Shown one piece after another: positions 1 to 7,947 of a DNA stretch of 25,408 nucleotides. Each line of letters starts with the position of its first letter. The first letter of the stretch is position 1. The notes beneath the pieces are model-generated. The model had not been told where the DNA came from, searched no databases, and saw only the letters and a list, made by a program, of their open reading frames with translations. The stretch spans positions 1-25,408 of the forward strand of contig CAZPAH010000030.1 of NCBI GenBank assembly GCA_964584495.1, read 5' to 3'. A program made the position numbers and the translations under genes. This DNA is from CAZPAH01 sp964584495 (GTDB taxonomy: Bacteria > Krumholzibacteriota > Krumholzibacteriia > Krumholzibacteriales > Krumholzibacteriaceae).

Positions 1-2
1 AG

Positions 3-257
3 GCCCTGATACTCGGATGCCCGGTCGTCGCCTTCAACTGTCCCGGAGGGATCAACGAGCTCGTCGAGGAGGGACGAAACGGACATGCCGTGCCCCTTGG
101 GGATATAGACGCTCTTGCCTCGGCGCTAGATAGGATCGCAACTTTCCGGTTCGACCGCCGGGAGATAGCGGCCGCGGCGCGGGACAGGTTCGATATCGGC
201 AAAGTCGTCCCTCTCTACGAGAGGCTTTTCGAGGAGCCGGGCCGGATCGATCGCTGA
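3..257 (+). CDS. Glycosyltransferase family 4 (group 1), C-terminal fragment
   Basis: The window opens inside this gene; 84 residues and the TGA stop are present in the frame starting at base 3. The visible part has the GT-B C-terminal signature of GT4 enzymes: a stretch reading CPVVAFNCPGGINELVEEG, followed by a GHAVPLGDIDALA block, which in this family binds the nucleotide-sugar donor (the conserved Glu of the xxGGxxE region). Known role of the family: transfer of a sugar from a nucleotide donor during glycan assembly, at the cytoplasmic face of the membrane. The next gene begins within about 60 nt on the same strand and encodes a pyruvyl-transferase-family protein, so a surface-polysaccharide role is likely. 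The acceptor and sugar cannot be told from this fragment. Confidence 0.85.
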   Translation, partial: ALILGCPVVAFNCPGGINELVEEGRNGHAVPLGDIDALASALDRIATFRFDRREIAAAARDRFDIGKVVPLYERLFEEPGRIDR

Positions 258-312
258 CGCCCCACCGGTGGGTGGGCGGGGCGCAGATCTGGAGATTGGC
301 GGGATAAGGCAT

Positions 313-1578
313 TTGAGGATACTGATAATAGAGGCATACACCGACGCGAATGTCGGCTCCTGCGCGCTTGTCGAGAATGCCATTGCCCTTCTCGGGAAGG
401 CTTTCCCTGGAGCGGAAATTAGGGTGATGGCTCACGAGCCGCAGGTTTTCGCGGATCTGTACGGAATAGAGACGGCAAAGGATATATTCGAGTATCCTTT
501 CCTCCAGCCGCGCCTCAAGCAGGTTGCGTGGCTCGGCAGGACCTCATTCTGGATGTTCGTATGCGGTACGGCCGCCTCAATTTTACCAAGAAGCTGGATC
601 GACAGCGGAAGGATGCCGTTCGCCGGCAAGCTCGAGCCTTTCCTTTCCGCCGATCTTGTTGTAAGCGTGGGAGCCGAGAGGATAAACGACAAGTTCTTTA
701 AAAATGTGATATTTTCGCTCTACACCTACGACCTCGTACGGAAACTCGGCAGAAAGATGGTCATATTTCCCTCGACGATCGGACCCTTCATGTTCGGCTG
801 GTCGAAGTGGCTGGCGAAGCGGGTGCTCCGGCGCGTCGATCTGATATTTACAAGGGACGAGCTCTCGGCCCGTATCACGAGAAGCCTAACCCGCAATAAA
901 GCCGCCAACCTCGTTGAGACGACCGACATGGCGGTCCTCCAGGAGTGGATTCCCAGAAGCGATGCGCTCCGTTTCATCGGTGTGGACGGCAACGATAAGA
1001 TAGTCGGTATCTCCGCGATGCGATGGAGCTATTTTAAAAATAAAATCGAAACCGAGTTCAGCAACTACCAATCCTACCTGCATGAAATGGCGGTTCTCGC
1101 GGACCGCTTGGTATCCGAGTACGGGGTGAAGGTGGTTCTCTACCCGACGAACTATCCCGTCCACGGCTGCCGCGAGGACGATCTTTCGACGGCGATCGAG
1201 ATCCGCAGCCGGATGAAGCATGGAGGGGAAGTCACCGTCATAGAGGAGCTGCCGCCACCGGCGCGGCTCAAGGGGATGCTCGCCTGCTCCGAGCTCAATA
1301 TCACTACCAGGATGCATGCCTGCATACTCTCGACCGGCGCCGGTGTCCCGACGATATCGGTCAACTACCTTTTCAAGGTGCGGGAATATATGACGTCCCT
1401 CGGCCTGGAAGAGTTCTCGATCGATATCGAGGAGTTCAACGCGGACTGGGCGCTGGATGCCTTCGGCAGGATGTGGCCCGATAGGGAGCGCTGGCGCGAT
1501 CATATTTCACGCGAAATCGAGGGGAAGAAGAAAAACATTCGAAGGGCGATGAAACACCTAAATGATTTGGTTCGATGA
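313..1578 (+). CDS. Polysaccharide pyruvyl transferase family protein
   Basis: A 421-residue protein from a TTG start. The frame is open from a GTG at 268, but that start has no Shine-Dalgarno sequence and would add 15 residues ahead of the family's usual first strand (RILIIEAYTDANVGS). The TTG puts that strand at residue 2, so I prefer it, with modest certainty. Family hallmarks are the N-terminal alpha/beta strand plus glycine turn, a DLIFTRDE segment near residue 176, and a C-terminal TTRMHACILSTGAGVP block (about residues 331-346) followed by NYLFKVREYM. These are the conserved R-x-H and Y..K elements of the PS_pyruv_trans family. Some members attach pyruvate ketals to exopolysaccharide sugars; many are of unproven function. 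It overlaps the next gene by 17 nt, so the two are probably co-translated. Confidence 0.85.
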   Translation: MRILIIEAYTDANVGSCALVENAIALLGKAFPGAEIRVMAHEPQVFADLYGIETAKDIFEYPFLQPRLKQVAWLGRTSFWMFVCGTAASILPRSWIDSGRMPFAGKLEPFLSADLVVSVGAERINDKFFKNVIFSLYTYDLVRKLGRKMVIFPSTIGPFMFGWSKWLAKRVLRRVDLIFTRDELSARITRSLTRNKAANLVETTDMAVLQEWIPRSDALRFIGVDGNDKIVGISAMRWSYFKNKIETEFSNYQSYLHEMAVLADRLVSEYGVKVVLYPTNYPVHGCREDDLSTAIEIRSRMKHGGEVTVIEELPPPARLKGMLACSELNITTRMHACILSTGAGVPTISVNYLFKVREYMTSLGLEEFSIDIEEFNADWALDAFGRMWPDRERWRDHISREIEGKKKNIRRAMKHLNDLVR

Positions 1579-2737
1579 CGAGCAGGTTCTTTGTTTCGAT
1601 CCGGCACGATGCTGCCAGTGCGGCGCCTGCCTCGCAGCGTGCCCGACCGGCGCCCTGGCCCGCAGAGATGCTCTCGACGGCCGCTTCGATATAGTATGGA
1701 ATGGGGAAATGTGCATAAACTGCGGCCGCTGCGCCTCGGTATGCCCCGCCCCGGACCTTCCCCTGCGCCGGTGGACGGAGAATTCCTGGGGAGCCGTCGA
1801 GTCCTGCTGGCTCGGTCATTCCGTCGACGGTGAGCGCAGGATCGAATCCTCCTCCGGGGGCGTAATCCGGACGCTGATCGAGTCGGCGGTTGAAAGCGGT
1901 CTCGTGCATGAAGCGTACTGCCTGCTCGAAGACGATGAGAGCCCATGGGTTAGAGGGGGCTACCTGCCGGCGGGGTTCCCCGTCTCCCGCCTTGCCAATT
2001 CAACCTACCGCCCGGTACCCTTCCTCGAAAATCTCGAAGAGCTCAGAAGGAGCGGGGGAAAGCTGGTCGTTGCGGGAACGAACTGCCAGTTGATGGCCGT
2101 CGAGAAGTTCTACAGCGGCGTAGATCTCGAGCTCCTCAGGATAGGGATTCTTTGCAAGCAGCAGAAGGATTTGCGGTTCACAAGGTTCATCAGGAGGCGT
2201 CTCGGCCTTTCCCCCGACGGAAAGGACAGGGTATCCTACCGCGGCGACGGTTGGCCGGGGAAGATGACCGCCCGCGGTCGAAGCATCGAATGGGCCGATG
2301 CGGCGGCCCTCCCGTTCGGCAGGGGGCTCTGGACGCTGCCCGCCTGCAGATACTGCGCGAACGCGATGGGGGAGAGGGCCGATATAACGGTCGCGGATCC
2401 GTGGAATATCGTCCGGGCGGCCGATTCAGGCGGAGGATTGTCCCTCATCGTGGTCCATACCGGCAGGGGGCGCGAGCTTCTCGAAAGCTCCGCCGGGGCG
2501 ATCGGCCTCGAGTCGGTCGGGGTGGATGCCGTCAGGCGGTCGATCGACTGGCCTTCCCTGAGCCGCAAGATAGAAAACGTTTCGATTCGCGCCTCGAAAC
2601 GGCGATCCCTCTCTCAGCGCCTCAGGATAGGGATACGTGACTTGACCAGAAAAAGGCTGGAAAGGTTGCTGGAAAGGTGGACACCGCCGAGCGCCCTGCT
2701 CCGCCTGATTGCGAGAATCCCTCTGAGTCCGTGGTAA
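1562..2737 (+). CDS. Two-[4Fe-4S] ferredoxin / F420 hydrogenase beta-subunit (FrhB)-like protein
   Basis: A 391-residue protein. The N-terminus has two classical [4Fe-4S] motifs: Cys17-x2-Cys20-x2-Cys23-x3-Cys27-Pro and Cys51-x2-Cys54-x2-Cys57-x3-Cys61-Pro. The remainder matches the FrhB N/C-terminal architecture, including a GTNCQLMAVEKF segment and a late CRYCANAMGERADI segment followed by TVADPW, typical of the FrhB C-terminal domain. In this family the domain binds a flavin and shuttles electrons. Homologues encoded beside pyruvyl-transferase-family genes in capsule loci are common, but their substrate is not established. Here the start codon lies inside the upstream gene (17-nt overlap), arguing for a functional pair. 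The downstream gene is convergent, 57 nt away. Whether F420, a flavin or a sugar is the redox partner cannot be told. Confidence 0.85.
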   Translation: MIWFDDEQVLCFDPARCCQCGACLAACPTGALARRDALDGRFDIVWNGEMCINCGRCASVCPAPDLPLRRWTENSWGAVESCWLGHSVDGERRIESSSGGVIRTLIESAVESGLVHEAYCLLEDDESPWVRGGYLPAGFPVSRLANSTYRPVPFLENLEELRRSGGKLVVAGTNCQLMAVEKFYSGVDLELLRIGILCKQQKDLRFTRFIRRRLGLSPDGKDRVSYRGDGWPGKMTARGRSIEWADAAALPFGRGLWTLPACRYCANAMGERADITVADPWNIVRAADSGGGLSLIVVHTGRGRELLESSAGAIGLESVGVDAVRRSIDWPSLSRKIENVSIRASKRRSLSQRLRIGIRDLTRKRLERLLERWTPPSALLRLIARIPLSPW

Positions 2738-2794
2738 CTGGTCCGCAGCAGCCCTCCATTCATCGATCAAAGATCGCTAAGGGGCGAAACGGGC

Positions 2795-3157
2795 CTATAT
2801 CCGGTCTCCCTCCTTCTCGGTCAGGTAACGGACGAACCTGTTGTCCGAGTCGACCAGGATATTAGTGAACTGATCGTGAGTTTCCTCGGACCATGTAAAG
2901 GCCATCAGTATCACTTCGTCCCCCTCGTGGATATGATCGGCCACGGCACCGCATGCTATAAGTTCCCCGCTCCCCCTGGGCCCCTTGACGGCGAACGTCT
3001 CCACCCTCGCTCCGTTAGTGTTATCCACAATGAGAACCCTTTCGCACGGGGCGATATTGCTCAATTCCATTATATCCTCATCCACAATCACGCAATCGAT
3101 CCTGTCGGGATCCGTTTTCGTGACATTCGCCTTGTGGATCTTGGATTTAACGACCAT
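2795..3157 (-). other. PanD-like domain with its own internal start site (possible independent 120-residue product)
   Basis: The ATG at 3157 is residue 454 of the fusion and falls exactly at the first residues of the PanD-like fold (MVVKSKIHK). The pattern GGAGG lies 5 nt upstream, in an ideal Shine-Dalgarno position. Translation from here would give a 120-residue protein, close to the 126 residues of E. coli PanD. PanD enzymes are tetramers of a self-cleaved chain with a pyruvoyl cofactor, so a free copy alongside the fused one could allow mixed oligomers. The alternative is that this is the relic of a formerly separate gene whose upstream stop codon was lost. The frame is shared with the ligase, so sequence alone cannot decide between fusion only and both products. 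Confidence 0.5.
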
Positions 3158-4516
3158 CCTCTCCTCCACCTTCGAGATGATGAATTTGAACTTGCCGGCG
3201 GGGGATAGGGGTATCTCGTCCACCTTGTCGACCCTGACCTTCACCGCTTCCCCCATATTATCGCTGATTTCCTTTCTTATCCTCTCGCTATAGGAGTCAT
3301 CCCAATTCGGCCCGGGGACTATCCTGAAGGTAACGCTGTTTCTCTGCTTCTGCTCGACCTGGAATTTCTTTATCCCGGGAACGATCCTCGACAGATAGGT
3401 CCAGAAATAGCCTCCTATCGATCGACCGTCAGGGGTGAGTATATTGTCGAATGTCCTTCCCTCGATCCTCTCGAGAAGCGGCAGGCCCCTTCCGCATTCG
3501 CAGGTTCTCCCGGTCGGAATCGCCATGTCGCCTGTGCGGTACCTGACGAACGGCATGTAATGGTTCAGCAGATCCGTGATCACGATTTCTCCGACCTCTC
3601 CCTGCTCGGCGGGGCGTCCGTTCTCTCTGAGGACCTCGAGATAGATCAGGTCGGAAAATATATGAAGCCCCTTATGTCGGTCGCACTCGTGGGCCACGTT
3701 TCCAACCTCGTTGCTGCCGTACCTGTCGAAGACGCGGCAGCCGAAGATGTTCTCGAGCGTCTCCCTCTGCTGGGGGTAGATCTTCTCGCCGCTCGAGATT
3801 ACCGCCTTAGGCCGGATATCCGATATTTTATTCTCCCTGAGGAATTCGGCGAAAAACGTGACGGCGGAAGGGTAGCCGATCACGAGATCGGGCTTGTATC
3901 TCTTGAGCCGGTTCGCGAAGTCACGCATCGCTTTCTCCGACAGGTTGAACGAGGAGAGGTAGGTGATATTGGCGAAATAGTTCCTTATCGCGCTCGCCAT
4001 GCGCTCCTTGAGAGGTATATCGAACGGGAAACCCCAGACGAAGGCCTGCTTGTCGCCTATATCGATGCCGGCCATCCTGTGCCCTCGCGCGGTGTTCGCC
4101 CTACGGATCGGCGCTGCGGCGAGATCGTTCGAGAAATAGAGCGGCTCTCCGGTGGAACCTCCCGTGCTCGCCTTGTAGCCCTTTCTTAGAGGATCCTGCG
4201 TCACCATTCGGACGCCTTCGCGCCTGATGATGAACTTGTCGAGACGCGGAATTTGCATGAAATCGGTGCGGTTCTGGATATCTTCCGCCTTGATGCCGAG
4301 TTCATTGAAGAGATCCCTGTAGTAGGGGACGTGCACCGATATTTCCTCGAGAAAGCTGCTCATCCGGCGCCACTGGATCTCCTCGATCTCGGGCAGGGAC
4401 AGCCATTGGTTCTTTTCCAGCTCACCGAGGGCGGAGAGAAGACTGTCTCCCTTGATCCCCCTGTAAACGGGGTAGATAATGTTTCTTACGAGCGAAGGTG
4501 ACAGGGGCAGTACCAT
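2795..4516 (-). CDS. Fusion: CapK/phenylacetate-CoA-ligase-like adenylating enzyme + aspartate 1-decarboxylase (PanD)-like domain
   Basis: A 573-residue protein. The frame is open back to 4639, but the ATG at 4516 has a GGAG 8 nt upstream and starts at the family's usual N-terminus. Residues 1 to about 450 are an AMP-forming ligase of the CapK/PaaK type: phosphate-binding KASTGGSTGEP (115-125), YGSNEVG (266-272), RYRTGD (325-330), a TCECGRG Cys pair (338-344) and an LSPAGKFKFIISK tail (437-449) with the catalytic-type Lys. Residues 454 to about 560 then align without gaps to PanD: SKIHKANVTKTD, DNTNGARVET, and PRGSGELI with GAVADHIHEGD. Relative to E. coli PanD, Lys9, Arg54 and Thr57 are kept, but Gly24-Ser25 is Asp474-Cys475, Tyr58 is Phe508 and Asn72 is Cys522. 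CapK homologues lie in capsule loci, consistent with the neighbours. I know of no described ligase-PanD fusion; function is unknown. Confidence 0.88.
   Translation of the reverse strand: MVLPLSPSLVRNIIYPVYRGIKGDSLLSALGELEKNQWLSLPEIEEIQWRRMSSFLEEISVHVPYYRDLFNELGIKAEDIQNRTDFMQIPRLDKFIIRREGVRMVTQDPLRKGYKASTGGSTGEPLYFSNDLAAAPIRRANTARGHRMAGIDIGDKQAFVWGFPFDIPLKERMASAIRNYFANITYLSSFNLSEKAMRDFANRLKRYKPDLVIGYPSAVTFFAEFLRENKISDIRPKAVISSGEKIYPQQRETLENIFGCRVFDRYGSNEVGNVAHECDRHKGLHIFSDLIYLEVLRENGRPAEQGEVGEIVITDLLNHYMPFVRYRTGDMAIPTGRTCECGRGLPLLERIEGRTFDNILTPDGRSIGGYFWTYLSRIVPGIKKFQVEQKQRNSVTFRIVPGPNWDDSYSERIRKEISDNMGEAVKVRVDKVDEIPLSPAGKFKFIISKVEERMVVKSKIHKANVTKTDPDRIDCVIVDEDIMELSNIAPCERVLIVDNTNGARVETFAVKGPRGSGELIACGAVADHIHEGDEVILMAFTWSEETHDQFTNILVDSDNRFVRYLTEKEGDRI
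3163..3167 (-). promoter_or_regulatory. Strong internal ribosome-binding site in front of the PanD-like domain
   Basis: On the minus strand the bases read GGAGG, then five bases, then ATG (3157). This occurs in mid-gene precisely at the domain border; the encoded residues KVEERM are not a conserved motif that would by itself force the sequence. Confidence 0.5.
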
Positions 4517-4692
4517 AAAGACATCTCCATTCACGTTTTCTCGATCTTCGTTCCACGTGTATACGGACCATAATTTTACAACAGTAGAACTCTCAAATCG
4601 ACATTTTTCTCGGTATGAGACGATTTTCGTAAAAAGCAAATAATTCCAATACCGGAGTCCGGTTCATTCCCGGCACCCCGATTCGATCCTTA

Positions 4693-4722
4693 TTGTACCG
4701 TTCTGGACATAAGGTGTAGAAT
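4693..4722 (+). promoter_or_regulatory. Probable sigma70-type promoter for the SnoaL-like gene
   Basis: TTGTAC (4693-4698), 18-nt spacer, TAGAAT (4717-4722), with an AT-rich segment just downstream. Predicted transcription start is near 4729, giving a leader of about 84 nt to the ATG at 4813. This is a match by eye to the consensus only. Confidence 0.45.
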
Positions 4723-4812
4723 AAATGCGTATACAACGTGGAAAATCGGCAGCGGCTCGTACCTGGACGAGCAGCTGAGGATTCCAGAATTCCATTCGAT
4801 CCGGGAGGTATC

Positions 4813-5352
4813 ATGTATAGACGAATATTGGGCGTTGCGATCGTTTCGATTCTATTCGCCTGCCCCGCCTTTACCCAGGAACCGTTCGACAGGGAAAAGG
4901 AGGAAACCGAGGTAACCAAGGTGATACACCAGAGCATAAAGTGGTGCTTTCCCGATAAAAGTCGACAGCGGCTTTACGGCTCGGTGGTGAACGATTCTAC
5001 CTTCTTCATGTTTCAACCCGATTCGAGATCCACCATCAACGGTTTCGAATCGTTCCGGGAATTCAGCGAACGGGCATTCATGACCGATGCCTGCAAGCCG
5101 AAGGGATCTGAGATACGCGGGCTCAGAATCATCTTTTCGAAATCGGGAGAGGTAGCCTGGTTTTCATGTCTCCTCGACGACTGGGGCGAATATAACGGAG
5201 AGCCCTGGATGTGGAAGGATATCCGTTGGACCGGAGTTCTAGAAAAGATCGATGGAAAATGGGTCATTATGCAGCAACATCTCTCGAATGCCGAGGATGC
5301 CGTCCGTGCAAAGGTCGAGGCGGAGATAGAGTCCGCCGGGGAGAACGATTAG
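4813..5352 (+). CDS. Secreted SnoaL/NTF2-like domain protein
   Basis: A 179-residue protein. The ATG at 4813 is chosen over an in-frame GTG at 4738 because GGGAGG lies 4 nt before it and because it begins directly with a signal peptide (MYRRILGVAIVSILFACPAF). A Cys preceded by Leu-Phe-Ala sits at the end of the hydrophobic stretch, so a lipoprotein is conceivable, although Phe at -2 is atypical. The rest fits the SnoaL_3/NTF2-like cone fold: an amphipathic first helix (EVTKVIHQSIKWCF), a central RIIFSKSGEVAWFSCLLDD strand, and the family-typical WTGVLEKIDGKWVIMQQHLS ending. Such domains bind small molecules or act as stand-alone enzymes; the ligand is not predictable. The gene is monocistronic, divergent from the ligase-PanD gene and convergent with the phosphatase gene. 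Confidence 0.8.
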   Translation: MYRRILGVAIVSILFACPAFTQEPFDREKEETEVTKVIHQSIKWCFPDKSRQRLYGSVVNDSTFFMFQPDSRSTINGFESFREFSERAFMTDACKPKGSEIRGLRIIFSKSGEVAWFSCLLDDWGEYNGEPWMWKDIRWTGVLEKIDGKWVIMQQHLSNAEDAVRAKVEAEIESAGEND

Positions 5353-5408
5353 GACCGTTCCACGCCGGTCTTCGATAGGTGGAATCCCTTCTTACGCCCG
5401 CCCGAGGC

Positions 5409-7922
5409 TCAAGGCTTGACGCGCGCCACTAGAAGCGTAAGGTCATCCTTCGACGGTGCTCCGTCGGTGAAGGAGTCGACTTCCTCGCCAACGCGGTCGA
5501 GGAGCTCATTCACCGGCAGATCGAAGTTTCGAAGGACCAGTTCCTTTACCCTTTCCTCATCGAACATCTCTCCCAGAGGATTCTCGGCCTCGCTCAGGCC
5601 GTCGGTGTAGAGAAAAATCACATCGCCCGGCTCGAGCTTCACCGATTCCTGCTCGTATTTCATCTCGGCGACGGCGCCGAGTATAAGTCCGCCGCGCTTC
5701 AGATCGAGCATACCGCCGTCCGCCCTTGCCAGCAGAGGTGGATTATGGCCCGCGTTAACGTACCGGAATGTCGAGGAGCTCCGGTCGTATATCCCCGCGA
5801 AGAAGGTTATAAACTGATTGGCCTGCGTATTGGCGAAGATGAGGTCGTTTATCTGCCCGATGATCTCCTGCAGGTTCGAACCGATCCTCACAGCCGTTCT
5901 GATCGACGCCTGCAGGTTCGACATAAGCAATGCGGCGCCGGCGCCCTTGCCGGACACATCTCCTATGGCAAGCACAGTCCGGTTCTCGTCGAGGTTTATC
6001 ACGTCGAAGTAATCCCCCGCCACCTCGAGGCAGGAAAGGCTCCGGCCCGCGACCTCGAGCCCCGGGGTCTCGGGCATCGTACGGGGCAGAAGTCCCTCCT
6101 GAACCTTGCGGGCCATCGACAGCTCATCCTCGAGCCTCTGTTTTTCGAGGTTCTCCTCGAGGAGACGCAGATTCTCCCCGGCCATGGCCGCCTGGGACGC
6201 GAGCGACTGCAGCATCTCGATATCGGAAGGCTCGAAATCTTCCCGGTCGCTCTTGAGTCCTATGGCTAGGAATCCTATGATCGACTTGTGGCTGACCAGC
6301 GGGAGGGTCATCGCGATGCCGTTCGATTCGAGCCAGGAACGCTCATCACCGGAGAAGGGGATCGCTCCGCTCGCCACGACCTCGTCCATCATGATCGGCC
6401 GGCTCTCGAGCCTCGAGAGTGCCTGAACGAACTGCCCCGACGGCAGGAATGGGGTTTCGACCCCTTCATTGGTGATCATGGGCCTTTCGGCTCCCGCATA
6501 CAGCACCGTATCGACCTTATCGACCTTGAGCACCTCGCACAGCCGCCTCTCGAGACCCGACCAGAATACACGCCGGTCGGACACGGTGAGGGCCCCAGCG
6601 AGAAAATCGCGCAGCATCTGCTTCAGCCTGGCCCTTTCCGGGTAGATCCTCTTCTCCAGTATCGACTGGGCCTTTCTGTGGGCCGGTGTGAATCCGACGG
6701 CGAGGGCCAGCGAGAGGGCGGGCAAAATGGCCCTGCTCTTATCGCCGATCCGGTGGAGAAGCAGGCCGCTCAACAGGTATAGGGCTACGAAGAAGAGCGC
6801 GACGAGCACCGCCGTTATGGCGAAGTATCTCGTTCCCCTCTTGATCCTTCCTTCCACCTCGAGAAGCCTGTACCTGCCGAAGGCGTAGATGAACGAGAGG
6901 GGTGACAGGAGCAGACCGATGAACACAAGGATGAATATGGCTATGATCATGTATTCGGAATGGGACATGAACCATCTTCGAAAAAGGGCGATCGTGCCGA
7001 TTACGGCCAGAAGCCCGAATATCCCCGAACCGGTGCCCCAGAGAACGAGCCTCGTCTGTCTTTTCTCGAGATTGTCCTTCGTCCTGATATTGTAGACTAT
7101 CAGTATCACGAAGCCGTAGACTATCTGTATAAGAAGAATCACCAGCGCGATTATCCCGGGCATCCGGTTGTGAATCCAAATGCTGCCGATCACGGGAAGA
7201 GCGATAGGCAGGTAGATCAGGCAGTAAGCGAGGACGGGATGTCTCGTGATGAATCTTTTGGGTCTCGGAAACAGAAGCTGCAGGTTGAGCCAAAATGCCC
7301 CGATGAACAGTATAAGCGTTTGGAAATATTCCATGAACCGATCAAACCCCGGAATGGTGAATACATCGATCTCCTCGTAGCCGAACTTGAAGACAGACAC
7401 TACAAGCGCCCCCATGGCGAAGCAGAAGAGCGCCAGCGATCGTACCGCCCCGGAGCTTGGCTGCTTCGAGAAGGCCCAGAATCCCGTAAAAAGGAAAGCG
7501 GCGCTTATAAGGAGCCTCAGAACGTAGAGGATCGAGATGAACCCGACCAGCTCGGGTCTCGGCTTGATCGTCCTTATTCTGGAAGAGATGGTGTCACCAG
7601 AGGCGTTACGGTATGTCATCTCCATTTCGGTTCCGGCCGGGTTCTTGGTTATTTCCTCGAGAAGGGTATTGAGGGTGCCGGGGCGTTGGTTGAGCGTTAC
7701 TATAAAATCGCCTGGATCCGGTATCTCGTCGGATATGAAATCGGACTTTTTGACATTCTGGAATATTAAAAGAGAGTCCTGAGTCACTACCGAGCTGGCC
7801 AGCTCGCCGTTCCTCCTCCACTGGTCGAGGCGAAATCCTCCCTGCGTGTAGCGCAGGATCGTCACAATCGCGACTATGACACCTATCGCGACCACGAAGA
7901 CCTTGAGTGCCCTTGAGAACAT
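5409..7922 (-). CDS. Membrane-anchored PP2C/SpoIIE-type Ser/Thr phosphatase with PDZ-like and GAF regions
   Basis: An 837-residue protein; GGGAG lies about 9 nt before the ATG. Order of parts: a membrane segment (6-23); an extracytoplasmic region of about 100 residues whose GDFIVTLNQRPGT and NPAGTEMEMTYRNASGD read like a PDZ domain; about eight more membrane segments (126-412); a GAF-type domain (about 440-590); a coiled linker (586-610); then a PPM/SpoIIE phosphatase domain (610-837). Metal-binding and core motifs are present: VAGDYFDV (634-641), GDVSGKGAGAAL (654-665), NAGHNPPLL (723-731), LYTDGLSEAEN (771-781) and KDDLTLL (825-831). By homology with RsbU/RsbP it dephosphorylates an anti-anti-sigma-type partner in the cytoplasm in response to a signal. 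No STAS-domain or anti-sigma gene is visible here. It is the last gene of the minus-strand envelope operon, 25 nt after the preceding one. Confidence 0.92.
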   Translation of the reverse strand: MFSRALKVFVVAIGVIVAIVTILRYTQGGFRLDQWRRNGELASSVVTQDSLLIFQNVKKSDFISDEIPDPGDFIVTLNQRPGTLNTLLEEITKNPAGTEMEMTYRNASGDTISSRIRTIKPRPELVGFISILYVLRLLISAAFLFTGFWAFSKQPSSGAVRSLALFCFAMGALVVSVFKFGYEEIDVFTIPGFDRFMEYFQTLILFIGAFWLNLQLLFPRPKRFITRHPVLAYCLIYLPIALPVIGSIWIHNRMPGIIALVILLIQIVYGFVILIVYNIRTKDNLEKRQTRLVLWGTGSGIFGLLAVIGTIALFRRWFMSHSEYMIIAIFILVFIGLLLSPLSFIYAFGRYRLLEVEGRIKRGTRYFAITAVLVALFFVALYLLSGLLLHRIGDKSRAILPALSLALAVGFTPAHRKAQSILEKRIYPERARLKQMLRDFLAGALTVSDRRVFWSGLERRLCEVLKVDKVDTVLYAGAERPMITNEGVETPFLPSGQFVQALSRLESRPIMMDEVVASGAIPFSGDERSWLESNGIAMTLPLVSHKSIIGFLAIGLKSDREDFEPSDIEMLQSLASQAAMAGENLRLLEENLEKQRLEDELSMARKVQEGLLPRTMPETPGLEVAGRSLSCLEVAGDYFDVINLDENRTVLAIGDVSGKGAGAALLMSNLQASIRTAVRIGSNLQEIIGQINDLIFANTQANQFITFFAGIYDRSSSTFRYVNAGHNPPLLARADGGMLDLKRGGLILGAVAEMKYEQESVKLEPGDVIFLYTDGLSEAENPLGEMFDEERVKELVLRNFDLPVNELLDRVGEEVDSFTDGAPSKDDLTLLVARVKP

Positions 7923-7947
7923 CGGAATATCTCCCTTACTTTCCCGA

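Noticed and set aside
2764..2776. CGATC-AAA-GATCG hairpin between two convergent genes
   Set aside because: Five-bp stem with no T-run on either strand; likely chance.
5358..5390. TTCCAC/GTGGAA inverted repeat between the SnoaL-like and phosphatase genes
   Set aside because: Only 6 bp with a long loop and no U-tract; not convincing as a terminator.
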